NCBI GenBank assembly: GCA_044225675.1
Contig: JBGAIH010000001.1
Span: 340,467-404,466 of the forward strand
Direction: 5' to 3'
Source: JACMQX01 sp044225675
GTDB taxonomy: Bacteria; Pseudomonadota; Gammaproteobacteria; Burkholderiales; Burkholderiaceae_C
Length of the DNA stretch: 64,000 bases
The notes under the pieces are model-generated. The model did no database searches and was not told the origin of the DNA. It saw nothing but the letters and a program-made list of their open reading frames with translations. The translations under genes and the position numbers were made by a program. Shown one piece after another: positions 28,363-36,659 of this stretch (positions within the stretch are counted from its first letter, which is position 1; each line of letters begins with the position of its first letter).

Positions 28363-28437
28363 GGGTGATTAGCTCAGCGGTAGAGCACTGCCTTCACACG
28401 GCAGGGGTCACATGTTCGATCCATGTATCACCCACCA
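28363..28437 (+). tRNA. tRNA-Val (anticodon CAC)
   Basis: Complete 75-base tRNA with encoded CCA. The acceptor stem GGGTGAT pairs with ATCACCC, the D arm is AGCTCAGCGGTAGAGC, and the anticodon stem CTGCC/GGCAG encloses loop TTCACAC, giving anticodon CAC for GUG. The T arm contains GTTCGATCC. The accessory island begins right after its terminator. Confidence 0.95.
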
Positions 28438-28445
28438 GATTTTCA

Positions 28446-28482
28446 AAGCCAAACGCCACCTTCGGGTGGCGTTTGGCTTTTC
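28446..28482 (+). terminator. Strong terminator after tRNA-Val
   Basis: Long GC-rich stem (AAGCCAAACGCCACC, loop TTCG, then the complement) ending in TTTT. The 36 bases 28446-28481 are identical to 39040-39075, at the other edge of the accessory island. Confidence 0.92.
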
Positions 28483-28663
28483 GTCGCGGCGTTCGGGGCG
28501 AAGACGATTGATTCTGAATTGACAATCGCCGCCCCTAGTTCACGCCAGTCCTCCTGGACGAGAAAGTAGCCCTTGCGAATCCGGTGAATTGCAGCCCAAA
28601 GTTCACCATAGACAGCCCGTAGGGTATCTCCTACACTGATTTGACCAAGATCAGGGGGGAAGT

Positions 28664-31600
28664 ATGAAAGTTCTGCAAGCTGTTCGTCGCGCGTGCTGGT
28701 TTGTACTTATTCTGGGAGTGCTTTTTTCCTCAGGCGCTGTGTTTGCGCGCGGGAAAGTGCCTTCGATATTCGTCACTGCCACGATCTATCACACAGGCAC
28801 TGGGCCGTATAAGGGGATCGGTATCACGCCCGAGTTGGCGTGCTACAACTACTACAACAACATGGGGTATACGAGTCCCGATTTCACGGCCGACCCCCAT
28901 CCCAGCTTCTGCAATGTCATTCGATACGGAATGACGTACGACTTCCAGTACACCGTTCCGGTCGATTCAACTGAAGAGAAGTGTGGTCTTCATGCGGGCA
29001 CGCTCCCGATGGGTGGCAAGTGTCAATGCGAGTCTGGGTATGAACCCAACAAGCCGAGTGGCACAGGGTGCGTTGCCTACAACCGTACTCCGCCGCAGCC
29101 TGGCCCGAACATGTGTTTGGCGGAGAACGCACCGCCGCCCGCCGATGGCTTGCTGACGAAGAGGCCCATCAATCCCGCGACGGGGGAAAAAATTCTCCAC
29201 GAAGACGATTTCGTCGACGACAAACCGCACGCGCTCAATTTCAGCCGGACATACCGCAGTGGATGGTTGCTGGGCGACGACCGCGAATATCCGCACGCTG
29301 GCTTCGATACCAACTGGAGCCACAACCACAACGTGCGAGTCATCCCGGACGGCACGCTCACCCAGGTGATTTACGGCAATGGCCAGATCAGCTCATTCGA
29401 GAACTGGGGCGGTGGCTGGACATCGGCCAACCGGGCCGACTCGCTGAGCTGGAATTCGGGCACCGCTGAGTGGACCTTCAAGGACAACGGCTCCGGCACC
29501 ACATGGATTTTTGGCAGCGACGGCAAGCCCAAGACCGCCACGGAGCGCAACGGTTGGGTCCGGACCTACGGCTACAGCACCTCGGGCACGTCGTCTTCCG
29601 TCGCACCCGTGCCCGGGCTGCTCATCTCGGTCACCAACCACTTCGGGCGAGTGCTCTCCATTCGGTACGACTCCGCCAGCCGGATCAAAGATGTCACCAT
29701 GCCCACGGGGCGGGTCCGATACTATGCCTACAACTACTACAACATGCTGCAGGACGTGTATTGGACCTGGCCGCTGGCCATCAGCTACGTCTATGAGAAC
29801 ACGGGCAAGCCGAATCTGATTACCGGCATGTACCACTACTACGGCCGCTACGCGACCTACACGTTCGATTCGTCCAACCGCTACACCAATTCGACCCTGG
29901 CGGGTGGTGCCGATCAGTACAGTGTGGACTATTCCAGCAGCAGCCGCGTCGTGACGGACCCGCTCGGCAACGCGGTGACGTACAGCTACGGTTCCAACCG
30001 TGGGAATCTCGTCGTCACCGGGTCCACCGGCCCGTCTTCCCGAGGCCTGCACGACGCCGCCAGCCGCACGCAGGGCAGCGATGGCCTGGTCACCTCTGAA
30101 ACCGACTTCCTTGGCTTCGTCACCAGCACCAGTTGGGATTCGACGCGGCAACTGCCGCTGTCGATCACCCGAGCCTATGGCGAGACCGAGGCGCAAACCG
30201 TTTCGACGCAGTGGCACGCGACCATGAACTTGCCCACGCTCATCACCGAGCCGGGCCGCACCACCGCCTACACCTACGACGGCGCCGGTAACAAGCTTTC
30301 TGAAACCGTCACCGACGTGACCACCAGTGTCGCGCGAACCACGCAGTGGACGTACAACACCTCGAGCCTGCCCGCGACCATGACCGACCCCAAGGGCGGC
30401 GTCTGGGAATACACCTACGACAGCGTCGGCAGCCTGATCAGCGTGAAGAACCCACTCAACCACATCACGCAGTACACCTACGACGCTAGCTATGGTGGCC
30501 GCCTCTCGCAAGTGACTGCCCCCAACGGTCTGGTGACCCAGTACGGCTACGACGACAAGTGGCGCATGACCTCCATCAACAGAGGCGGCGAGACCACGAG
30601 CTTCAGCTATACCGCCCTCGACCTGATCAACACCATCACCTTCCCGCATGCCTACACTATCTCCATCGGCTACGACAACGCCAAGCGCGTGACCGCCTTG
30701 TCGGACAACCGCGGCAACTCCATCGACTACACGTTGGACGCTTTCGGCAATCGGACGGCCGAGACGGTGAAGGACAGCGGCAACAACATCGTGAAGGCAC
30801 TTACCCGCGTAGTGAATGCGGTCAACCGCATTTCGCAGGTCAAGAACTCGGCGAACCAGGCAACGACATTGGCCTACGACGCCAATGGCGAGTTCACCGG
30901 CGAGACCGATCCGCTCAGCCACAGCACCACGCAAACACTGGACGGCCTGCGCCGGCCGGTGGCCACGACCTTTGCTGACAGCGCGTCGGCTGCGCAGGGC
31001 TGGAACGGGCTGAACCAGTTGATCAGCGCCACGGACCCCAAGGGCGTGCAGACCACCTACAGCCGCAATGCGTTCGGCGAAGTGGTCGCCGAGACCAGCC
31101 CTGACAGCGGAAGCATCACCTATGTCCGCGACGCGCTGGGCCACGTCACGCAGCGGACCGATGCCAACGGCAACGTCACCACCTGGACGCGCGACGCGAT
31201 CGGTCGGCCCACCACAGTGCAGTACTCGGCAAGCCACATCGTCTCGTACACGTATGACGCGACCCCGATGCTGGGTGTCAACCAGACCGGCTACCTGAGC
31301 TCATTCGCGGATCCCTCGGGCAGCACCACTTACGAGCGCGACCTGCACGGGCGCATCACCAAGAGAACGCAGACCGTCAACGACAACCCCTCCTCGCCAA
31401 GCAGCTTCGAGGTGGTGTACTACTACTACCGTGGGCTGCTGTCCGAAGTGGTCTATCCGAGCGGCCTCTGGATTCACTACCCGCAAAACAGCACTGGCCA
31501 GATTCTCCACGTTAACGTCTGGAACCCGTCATCGCACGTCTGGCAAAGCATCGTTGACACCATCGTTTGGACGCCGTTGGGTCAGCCCAAGTCCTGGAAC

Positions 31601-33307
31601 TGGTTCAACGGCGACACTGCCAGCCGCACCTTCGACGCAGATGGTCGCATGACGGCCAACGAGTTCGCCAGCTACACCTGGGACGCGGCCAACCGAATCA
31701 CCGCCGTTACCCAGAGCGTGAGCGCCAGTGCCACTACCACGGGCGCGGCCCCGTACAGCGGCAACACCATGACCTGGTCGGTTGGCTACGACGTGCGCGA
31801 CCGCGTCACCAGTTTCACCCGCGCCGGTGCCGGCTCCAGCTATACCTACGACGCCAACAGCAATCGCCTGACAGCCGTGACGGCTACCACCCGCGACACC
31901 GACCTCGACTCGGACCTGGACGCTGCGGACTACACCCGAACCATCAGTCATAGCCTGAACATTGGCTCGGGCTCCAACCAGCTGCTGGGCTTCACGCAGA
32001 ACGTCACCCGGGTGCAGGGCACGAGTACCCTGTCGACCTCCAACAGCACGGTGAGCTACACGGTTGATTCGGCAGGCAACCTCACGAGCGACGGCCTGAG
32101 GACTTTCGAATACGACGCCGCCAACCGCCTCTCTAAGGCCCGCATCTTCAAGGACGGCGAGGCCATGAGCATCAACTACCTGCACAACGCGTTAGGCCAG
32201 CGCGTTTTCAAGGGCGAGGTGCAGGCTGACCAGTACCTGCCGGACGAAACGACCCTCGGTGAGAGCTTCATCGACTGGCTCAGGCGGCGCTTCAAGTGGA
32301 TGTTCGAGAGCCAGCAGGCGAGCACCAGTATCGGCACAGCCTTCGTCTATGCAGACGCTGACTCGACGCTGCCCGAGTGGGCGGTGCTGGGCAGCTACGA
32401 CAACGGCAGTGCGTCGGGAACGGGAAGAAGCGAGTACGTGTGGCTGCCGCTGCCGGACGGAGGTGCGATCCCGTTGGTTATGTACAGGAGCGGACAGCGC
32501 TATGCGATCCACCCGGACCACCTGGGCACGCCGAGGTTGATGACGGACAGCAGTCGAGTGCCGGTGTGGCAGTGGCCGTACAGTGCGTTCGGGCAGAACA
32601 GGCCCGTGGGCATTCTGGTGCCGACGACGGATCCGATGCAGGCTACGACGATTGCGCCGACATTGATGAAAGCGAACACGCCAACCGTGACGCTGGACTT
32701 GCGGTTTCCCGGACAGATGACTGACACCGAGACCGGAATGTTTTACAACTACCATCGGAGCTACATCGCAAGCCAGGGGCGGTACAGCCAGTTCGATCCG
32801 ATTGGGCTCGCCGGAGGCCTGAACGGCTACACTTACGCGGACAATTCGCCGTTGACGATCATTGATCCGCTGGGGTTGATGAGTCAGGGCAGCGGTGCAA
32901 ATGGCGGCAAGCCAACGTGGGGGAAAGGTGGACCGAATACGGTCGCTCGACCTCTGACGTTCTCAGCATTCGGTTGCATGGGGCTGATGTGTGCGAGCGG
33001 CGGAATGCACAACGACGGTCCGCAGTTCAGCGCTGAACTCACATTTGGTGGCGGGGTTGAGATTTGTGAACCACCGCCACCGCCGCCTCCGGAGCCGGAA
33101 AGCTGCCGCCGAAACGATGGCAGCGGCTTCTACGGTGGGCCTGGTAAGGCGCAGGTCCAGCCGCCTGGCATTCCTGTGCCCAAGAGGTTCGGCGGTGCCT
33201 TCTTCGGGCCTGCCTGGAAAGCCAACGGGCAGTTCTGTCTGCGAGTTGGTCCGCACGGGTCAGTTCCGTTCGTTCCCTCCCTTGATCTTCCGTCGCCGAG
33301 GAGTTGA
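28664..33307 (+). CDS. Rhs/YD-repeat protein with C-terminal polymorphic toxin tail
   Basis: Large protein of 1547 aa. An N-terminal signal peptide (hydrophobic LILGVLFSSGAVFA, cleavage near residue 29) is followed by a Cys-containing region with a CQC motif, the RHS N-terminal domain (HALNFSRTYRSGW), many YD repeats (about residues 330-1150) that would form the cocoon shell, and the conserved core (HPDHLGTPRLMTD ... DPIGLAGG ... DPLGL, ending near residue 1407). The 140-residue variable tail has a run of prolines and no recognised nuclease motif; it is the presumed toxin. GC is below that of neighbouring genes, as usual for horizontally acquired rhs genes. The start follows a strong AGGGGGGA ribosome site. 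Confidence 0.92.
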   Translation: MKVLQAVRRACWFVLILGVLFSSGAVFARGKVPSIFVTATIYHTGTGPYKGIGITPELACYNYYNNMGYTSPDFTADPHPSFCNVIRYGMTYDFQYTVPVDSTEEKCGLHAGTLPMGGKCQCESGYEPNKPSGTGCVAYNRTPPQPGPNMCLAENAPPPADGLLTKRPINPATGEKILHEDDFVDDKPHALNFSRTYRSGWLLGDDREYPHAGFDTNWSHNHNVRVIPDGTLTQVIYGNGQISSFENWGGGWTSANRADSLSWNSGTAEWTFKDNGSGTTWIFGSDGKPKTATERNGWVRTYGYSTSGTSSSVAPVPGLLISVTNHFGRVLSIRYDSASRIKDVTMPTGRVRYYAYNYYNMLQDVYWTWPLAISYVYENTGKPNLITGMYHYYGRYATYTFDSSNRYTNSTLAGGADQYSVDYSSSSRVVTDPLGNAVTYSYGSNRGNLVVTGSTGPSSRGLHDAASRTQGSDGLVTSETDFLGFVTSTSWDSTRQLPLSITRAYGETEAQTVSTQWHATMNLPTLITEPGRTTAYTYDGAGNKLSETVTDVTTSVARTTQWTYNTSSLPATMTDPKGGVWEYTYDSVGSLISVKNPLNHITQYTYDASYGGRLSQVTAPNGLVTQYGYDDKWRMTSINRGGETTSFSYTALDLINTITFPHAYTISIGYDNAKRVTALSDNRGNSIDYTLDAFGNRTAETVKDSGNNIVKALTRVVNAVNRISQVKNSANQATTLAYDANGEFTGETDPLSHSTTQTLDGLRRPVATTFADSASAAQGWNGLNQLISATDPKGVQTTYSRNAFGEVVAETSPDSGSITYVRDALGHVTQRTDANGNVTTWTRDAIGRPTTVQYSASHIVSYTYDATPMLGVNQTGYLSSFADPSGSTTYERDLHGRITKRTQTVNDNPSSPSSFEVVYYYYRGLLSEVVYPSGLWIHYPQNSTGQILHVNVWNPSSHVWQSIVDTIVWTPLGQPKSWNWFNGDTASRTFDADGRMTANEFASYTWDAANRITAVTQSVSASATTTGAAPYSGNTMTWSVGYDVRDRVTSFTRAGAGSSYTYDANSNRLTAVTATTRDTDLDSDLDAADYTRTISHSLNIGSGSNQLLGFTQNVTRVQGTSTLSTSNSTVSYTVDSAGNLTSDGLRTFEYDAANRLSKARIFKDGEAMSINYLHNALGQRVFKGEVQADQYLPDETTLGESFIDWLRRRFKWMFESQQASTSIGTAFVYADADSTLPEWAVLGSYDNGSASGTGRSEYVWLPLPDGGAIPLVMYRSGQRYAIHPDHLGTPRLMTDSSRVPVWQWPYSAFGQNRPVGILVPTTDPMQATTIAPTLMKANTPTVTLDLRFPGQMTDTETGMFYNYHRSYIASQGRYSQFDPIGLAGGLNGYTYADNSPLTIIDPLGLMSQGSGANGGKPTWGKGGPNTVARPLTFSAFGCMGLMCASGGMHNDGPQFSAELTFGGGVEICEPPPPPPPEPESCRRNDGSGFYGGPGKAQVQPPGIPVPKRFGGAFFGPAWKANGQFCLRVGPHGSVPFVPSLDLPSPRS

Positions 33308-33309
33308 TC

Positions 33310-33561
33310 GTGAACGCAGTTGCAATTGGGCTCGGCGTGGTGGCAAGCCTGTTGGGGATCTACTACGCAGTTCTCGGGTTCAGTGCGATCAAGTACCTTC
33401 GCAGCGCGGATCAAATTGACAAGGCAGTCGGTTGGACGCTGTGGTGGTGCTTCGACACGGCGCGCTATACCGAGGAAGGTCGCAAGCTATGCAGGAAGGG
33501 GCAGATCGCTGCCCTTACTAGCGTTGCGCTGTGGATCGCCGTGTACACGGTTAGGTGGTAG
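33310..33561 (+). CDS. Small two-helix membrane protein, candidate Rhs immunity protein
   Basis: 83-residue protein starting at GTG 33310, with GAGGAG 6 bases upstream; the alternative is TTG 33304, overlapping the rhs stop. Hydrophobic helices at both ends (VAIGLGVVASLLGIYYAVLGF and AALTSVALWIAVYTV) enclose a charged loop. Genes directly behind an rhs toxin tail usually encode its immunity protein, and membrane immunity proteins pair with membrane-acting toxins. No homology is recognised, so the role rests on position. Confidence 0.6.
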   Translation: MNAVAIGLGVVASLLGIYYAVLGFSAIKYLRSADQIDKAVGWTLWWCFDTARYTEEGRKLCRKGQIAALTSVALWIAVYTVRW

Positions 33562-33633
33562 ACGGCCTTCCCCCAGAGAAATCTCTCCCCGTCCGCCATG
33601 AGGCGGACTGACAGCCGCTAAGCCGTAAAACAC

Positions 33634-33657
33634 CGAGGGCCGCAATTGCGGCCCTCG
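33634..33657 (-). terminator. 24-base palindromic hairpin at the 3' end of the XRE gene
   Basis: CGAGGGCCGC, AATT, GCGGCCCTCG is a perfect palindrome 2 bases beyond the stop of the XRE gene. It may terminate transcription from both sides. A sibling hairpin lies beside the second XRE remnant at 36327-36351. Confidence 0.6.
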
Positions 33658-33659
33658 TG

Positions 33660-34079
33660 TCATCTGTGGCTTGCGGCTTGGCGCTTGGTGGTGGTGCCCT
33701 TGCCGCGAGCGGTGCGCGCGGCCTGCACGCCGGCGCGTTGCGCTTGGCGGGCCATCGACTGCTTGGCCTGGTGCTTGAGTATCAGCCCTTCGATCACGCC
33801 GCGCGCGAGTTCGCGATCCTCTTCATTGAACTGGCTGATCGCCTCGAACTGCAAACGCAGATCCTCGTCGGGACCGCGTTCATCCTTACCAAAAATTAGC
33901 TCATCTGCGCTGGCGTTCAGGGCGATGGCCAGGCGCCGGATCACGTCCAGCGTGGGCTGGCTGTCGCCGCTCTCGTAGCGGTTGATCTGCGTCAGGTGCA
34001 CCTTCACCAGGTCGGCCAGGCCCTGCTGGGTGAGGCCGCGCTCCTTGCGCAGTGCGGCAAGCCGCTGGGCGAAATCCAT
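33660..34079 (-). CDS. XRE-family helix-turn-helix regulator
   Basis: Regulator of 139 aa from ATG 34079; GTG 34115 would add 12 residues and has a GGGGGTTA site. The Cro/CI-type HTH is at residues 5-60 (LRKERGLTQQGLADLVKVHLTQINRYESG). The C-terminal half is charged (EAISQFNEEDRELARGVIEG) and ends in a Lys/Arg/Thr-rich tail. It is divergent from the CHC2 zinc-finger remnant. A fragment of a close paralog lies at 36354-36567. Such regulators are common in Burkholderiales islands; its target is unknown. Confidence 0.83.
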   Translation of the reverse strand: MDFAQRLAALRKERGLTQQGLADLVKVHLTQINRYESGDSQPTLDVIRRLAIALNASADELIFGKDERGPDEDLRLQFEAISQFNEEDRELARGVIEGLILKHQAKQSMARQAQRAGVQAARTARGKGTTTKRQAASHR

Positions 34080-34231
34080 GTCGAGCCACCAGGTCGTTTC
34101 GTCAATGGCGTTCACTCTAACCCCCGGTTGCGAAGTTGCTGGGATGACATAGCATATGCGCTAATCAAAAAAAGCCTCATTCGCGTATTGACGCGATTTG
34201 ACCCCAGGGTGCACTCAGGAAAGGACGTGTG

Positions 34232-34427
34232 ATGGCGCGCATCCCCGAAGCAGAAATCCAGCGGCTAAAAGATGAAGTGCCGGCTGCGCGACTGATCGAG
34301 GCCGGCCGGCATCGAACTGAAGAAGGTGGGCAACGACCTCGCTGCGCTGTGTCCCTTCCGCGCCGAGGACACGCCGAGTCTCAAAGTGACTCCCGACAAG
34401 AACCTGTGGCGCTGCTTCGGCTGACTG
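34232..34427 (+). pseudogene. CHC2 zinc-finger (DnaG-like) protein fragment, frameshifted
   Basis: Starts as MARIPEAEIQRLKDEVPAAR after a good GGAAAGGA site. A one-base insertion in the GGCCGGCCGG run near 34300 breaks the frame; in the next frame the sequence continues as GIELKKVGNDLAALCPF, then TPSLKVTPDKNLWRCFG, the zinc-finger hallmark of CHC2 proteins such as primases and plasmid/ICE replication proteins. It stops abruptly at TGA after CFG and is joined to an Rhs tail. Not functional. Confidence 0.75.
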
Positions 34428-34764
34428 GCAACGTGATCCGGGGCATCGCGATTCGAACGGGGACCGGTGGCGGCATCCGAGTGGGGATGTGCTTGACTGG
34501 CACAAAGGCCGACCCGGAATGCGTGGCTGGAGAGGTAAAGACCATTGGCACCACAACGGCGGCAACGATCAGCTTCCGCCTGGAACTGAAGTGCCCGATC
34601 CGCTGGGCGACGGGAAAGCATGCGGTGACGATTGCAAGCAGAAGGTCGCCACAGTAGTCACTACCGCCGCTGGTGTGGACATCGTTTATCGCTGCATACG
34701 AATGATCCCATCGCTCGCCCCCCCGCTTTGGTGGACCATTCCCGGCAACCTCGCTGCGCCCTGA
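34423..34764 (+). pseudogene. Orphan Rhs C-terminal toxin tail
   Basis: Open frame without its own clear start (GTG 34489 is possible). It contains GDVLDWHKGRPG, then GKDHWHHNGG and LPPGTEVPDP, a block typical of the region after the DPxGL core in Rhs and similar polymorphic toxins, followed by a hydrophobic end. It lacks the Rhs core. It lies directly before a small gene at 34772 in the order toxin-immunity, so it looks like a displaced tail cassette left over when the rhs gene acquired a new tail. Some families re-use such orphan tails by recombination. Confidence 0.7.
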
Positions 34765-34771
34765 GGTCGCT

Positions 34772-35098
34772 ATGAAAGACTTCTACGACTTTCTTCAAAA
34801 AATGGGAGGTATGCACGATTCGATCGTTGCATGTCTCACTTGGCTGCCCAGCGAAAAAAAGATTGAGTTTCGCTTTGAAGATATGTACAGCAACTTCGAT
34901 GGCTTACCCGAATATCCGGGGCGGCAATCGGGAGCGATAGCTCTGCATGGTGTGAGCGACCTGAGCATTGCTCTCGAAACCGATGGCCCACTGCGTGTGT
35001 TCGAGTTCATGCCTGATGAGGACGAATCCGATGTTGTGTTGGTTACCTTCTCACCGAGCGGACGGATTCGTGCTCGATTTAGGGCTACGCTGATTTAG
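34772..35098 (+). CDS. Candidate immunity protein of the orphan Rhs tail, 3' end replaced by an IS
   Basis: Soluble, acidic protein of 108 aa (MKDFYDFLQKMGGMHDS at the start), 7 bases after the orphan tail. Size and position fit an Rhs immunity protein; no named family is recognised. The last codons and the stop (from 35083) come from the left end of the IS5 element. Without the insertion (35083-36240 plus one TTAG copy) the frame would run on through 36245-36287, giving 117 aa ending in RLMTDN. The inserted copy therefore replaces 14 C-terminal residues with 5 and may still be active. Confidence 0.65.
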   Translation: MKDFYDFLQKMGGMHDSIVACLTWLPSEKKIEFRFEDMYSNFDGLPEYPGRQSGAIALHGVSDLSIALETDGPLRVFEFMPDEDESDVVLVTFSPSGRIRARFRATLI

Positions 35099-36240
35099 CC
35101 CTCGATTTCCGCAACGCTCGATGACCCCATTTCACATTGCGCGTGTTCATGCCCAAGACGGCGGACTTTGGCGTTTCCCTGCTGCTTTCGAAGGCCTTGC
35201 GGCCTCTCTTTGTCCCTTACGGACGCACCTGTGCCAGCAACAGCCCTCGGCTCATGTAGATGTTGACCAATGCCAACGCCGTGAACGCGCGCGTCGCGTT
35301 CTTGTGCAGGCCGCGGTAGCGCACCTTGCTGAACCCCCACTGCCGCTTGATGATCGCGAACACGTGCTCAACGCGTGCCCGGACCTTGGACTTCTCACGA
35401 TTCTTGCGCCGCTGCTTCTCGTCGGGCACCCCATTGATATGGCGCACCCTCTGGTTCGTACAGTCTTCGGCCAGCGGCGCCTTGGCTGCGATCAGTTCTT
35501 GCTGGCTGGCATACGCATTGTCGCCGTAGACCTTGAACTCTCCGCCGTGCAGCAAGTCGGGTAACGGGTGCTTGTCATGCACATTCGCGGCCGTCACCAC
35601 CGCGCTGTGTGCCAGTTCCCAGTGGCTGTCCACCCCGATATGCAGCTTCATGCCAAAGAAGTAGTTCTTGCCCTTGCCCACCGGCTGCATCTCGGGGTCG
35701 CGCTTCTTCTGCCTGTTCTTTCGTCGAGCTGGGCGCGCTGATGATGGTGGCATCCACGATCGTGCCCGTGCCCACCTCATACCCTGGCCCTGCAGTACCT
35801 CGCCCACCTTGGCAAACAGCGCCGCTCCAAGTTGATGCTGCTCCAGCAATCGCCGAAACCGCAGCAGCGTCGTGCCGTCGGGAACCCGCTCGCGTCCCAG
35901 GTCAATGCCCACGAAGCTGCGCAGGCTGGCGCTGTCGCGCAGCGCCTCTTCGCAAGCCTCGTCGGCCAGGTTGAACCAGTGCTGCACGAACAGCATGCGC
36001 ATCATGCGCTCCAGCCCGATCGGCGGGCGGCGCCCTTCCCCCTTGGGGTAGTACGGCTCCACCACGCAGCACAACTCCTGCCACGGCACGATCTTGTCCA
36101 TCGTCTTGAGGAACAGATCGCGTCGGGTCGGGCGACGGAATTGCTCGAAGTTCTTGTCCGCTTCCATGGCAAGGGTTTGCTGCTTCATGAATCGCTCAAC
36201 GCATCACAGGGGCAATTGGTGGACCTTTTTCAGCATAGCC
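35083..36240 (-). mobile_element. IS5-family insertion sequence, 1158 bp, TTAG target duplication
   Basis: The ends are imperfect inverted repeats, GGCTACGCTGATTTAGCC on the left and GGCTATGCTGAAAAAGGTCC (reverse strand) on the right, with 13 of 20 positions matching. It is flanked by the direct repeat TTAG at 35079-35082 and 36241-36244, the YTAR type expected of the IS5 subgroup. It carries one transposase gene and interrupts the candidate immunity gene that starts at 34772. Boundaries were fixed by the repeats and by restoring that gene's frame. Confidence 0.85.
35217..36188 (-). pseudogene. IS5-family transposase, two compensating frameshifts
   Basis: The frame reads as 323 aa with IS5 hallmarks (WFNLADEACEEALRDS, VPDGTTLLRFRRLLE, ARVEHVFAIIKRQWGFSKVRYRG). 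Between about 35733 and 35776 it is out of register: the normal sequence GTGTIVDATIISAPSSTK is present in another frame. A base missing from a G run and an extra A in a GAAAG run restore the frame after about 23 residues. The lost segment contains the first catalytic Asp (VDATI), so this copy is probably unable to transpose on its own. Confidence 0.85.
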
Positions 36241-36326
36241 TTAGCTCTGCTGACTACCCGCCATGTCGGCTGATGACTGATAACTGAGAAAGCCATCCCC
36301 ATACCCGCTGCGCGGGTAGCTGCTGA

Positions 36327-36351
36327 GAAGGGCCGCAGATCGCGGCCCTTC
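36327..36351 (-). terminator. Palindromic hairpin beside the XRE remnant
   Basis: GAAGGGCCGC, loop AGATC, GCGGCCCTTC, 2 bases beyond the stop of the XRE fragment. It is a diverged copy of the hairpin at 33634-33657 in the same relative place. Confidence 0.55.
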
Positions 36352-36353
36352 GT

Positions 36354-36567
36354 TCATCTGGCGGTGGCGTGCGCGGCGCGCTTCGTTGTGGTCTTCTTCG
36401 CTGGCGCGGCTGCCGCTGCAGCGCGCGCTTCCTCCCAGCGCCGGGCCTGGTACTTCAGAAGCAGGCTCTCCAGCACGTCCTTGACCACGGCCTGCTCGTC
36501 GAGCGGCAACTGGCTGACCGCCTCGAACTGCAAGCGCAGCTCGTCGGTGGGGTCGCGCTGTCGCAGC
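36354..36567 (-). pseudogene. C-terminal fragment of a second XRE regulator
   Basis: On the - strand this reads DELRLQFEAVSQLPLDEQAV through KTTTKRAAHATAR and stop, clearly parallel to the C-terminal half of the regulator at 33660-34079 (DLRLQFEAISQFNEED). The helix-turn-helix and start are missing; upstream of about 36567 the homology ends. It is the leftover of a paralogous locus. Confidence 0.7.
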
Positions 36568-36659
36568 CAGCGCTTGGGATAAGTGTCTCAGGCTTGACCA
36601 TGCCTTGACGGCCGGGCGTTTCGTGAGAATCTGAATGCGTTCAACAACAGGAGATACGC

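Noticed and set aside
28363..28482. Classical integrase attachment site at tRNA-Val
   Set aside because: No integrase gene is present and the tRNA 3' end is not repeated at the far edge; only the terminator is.
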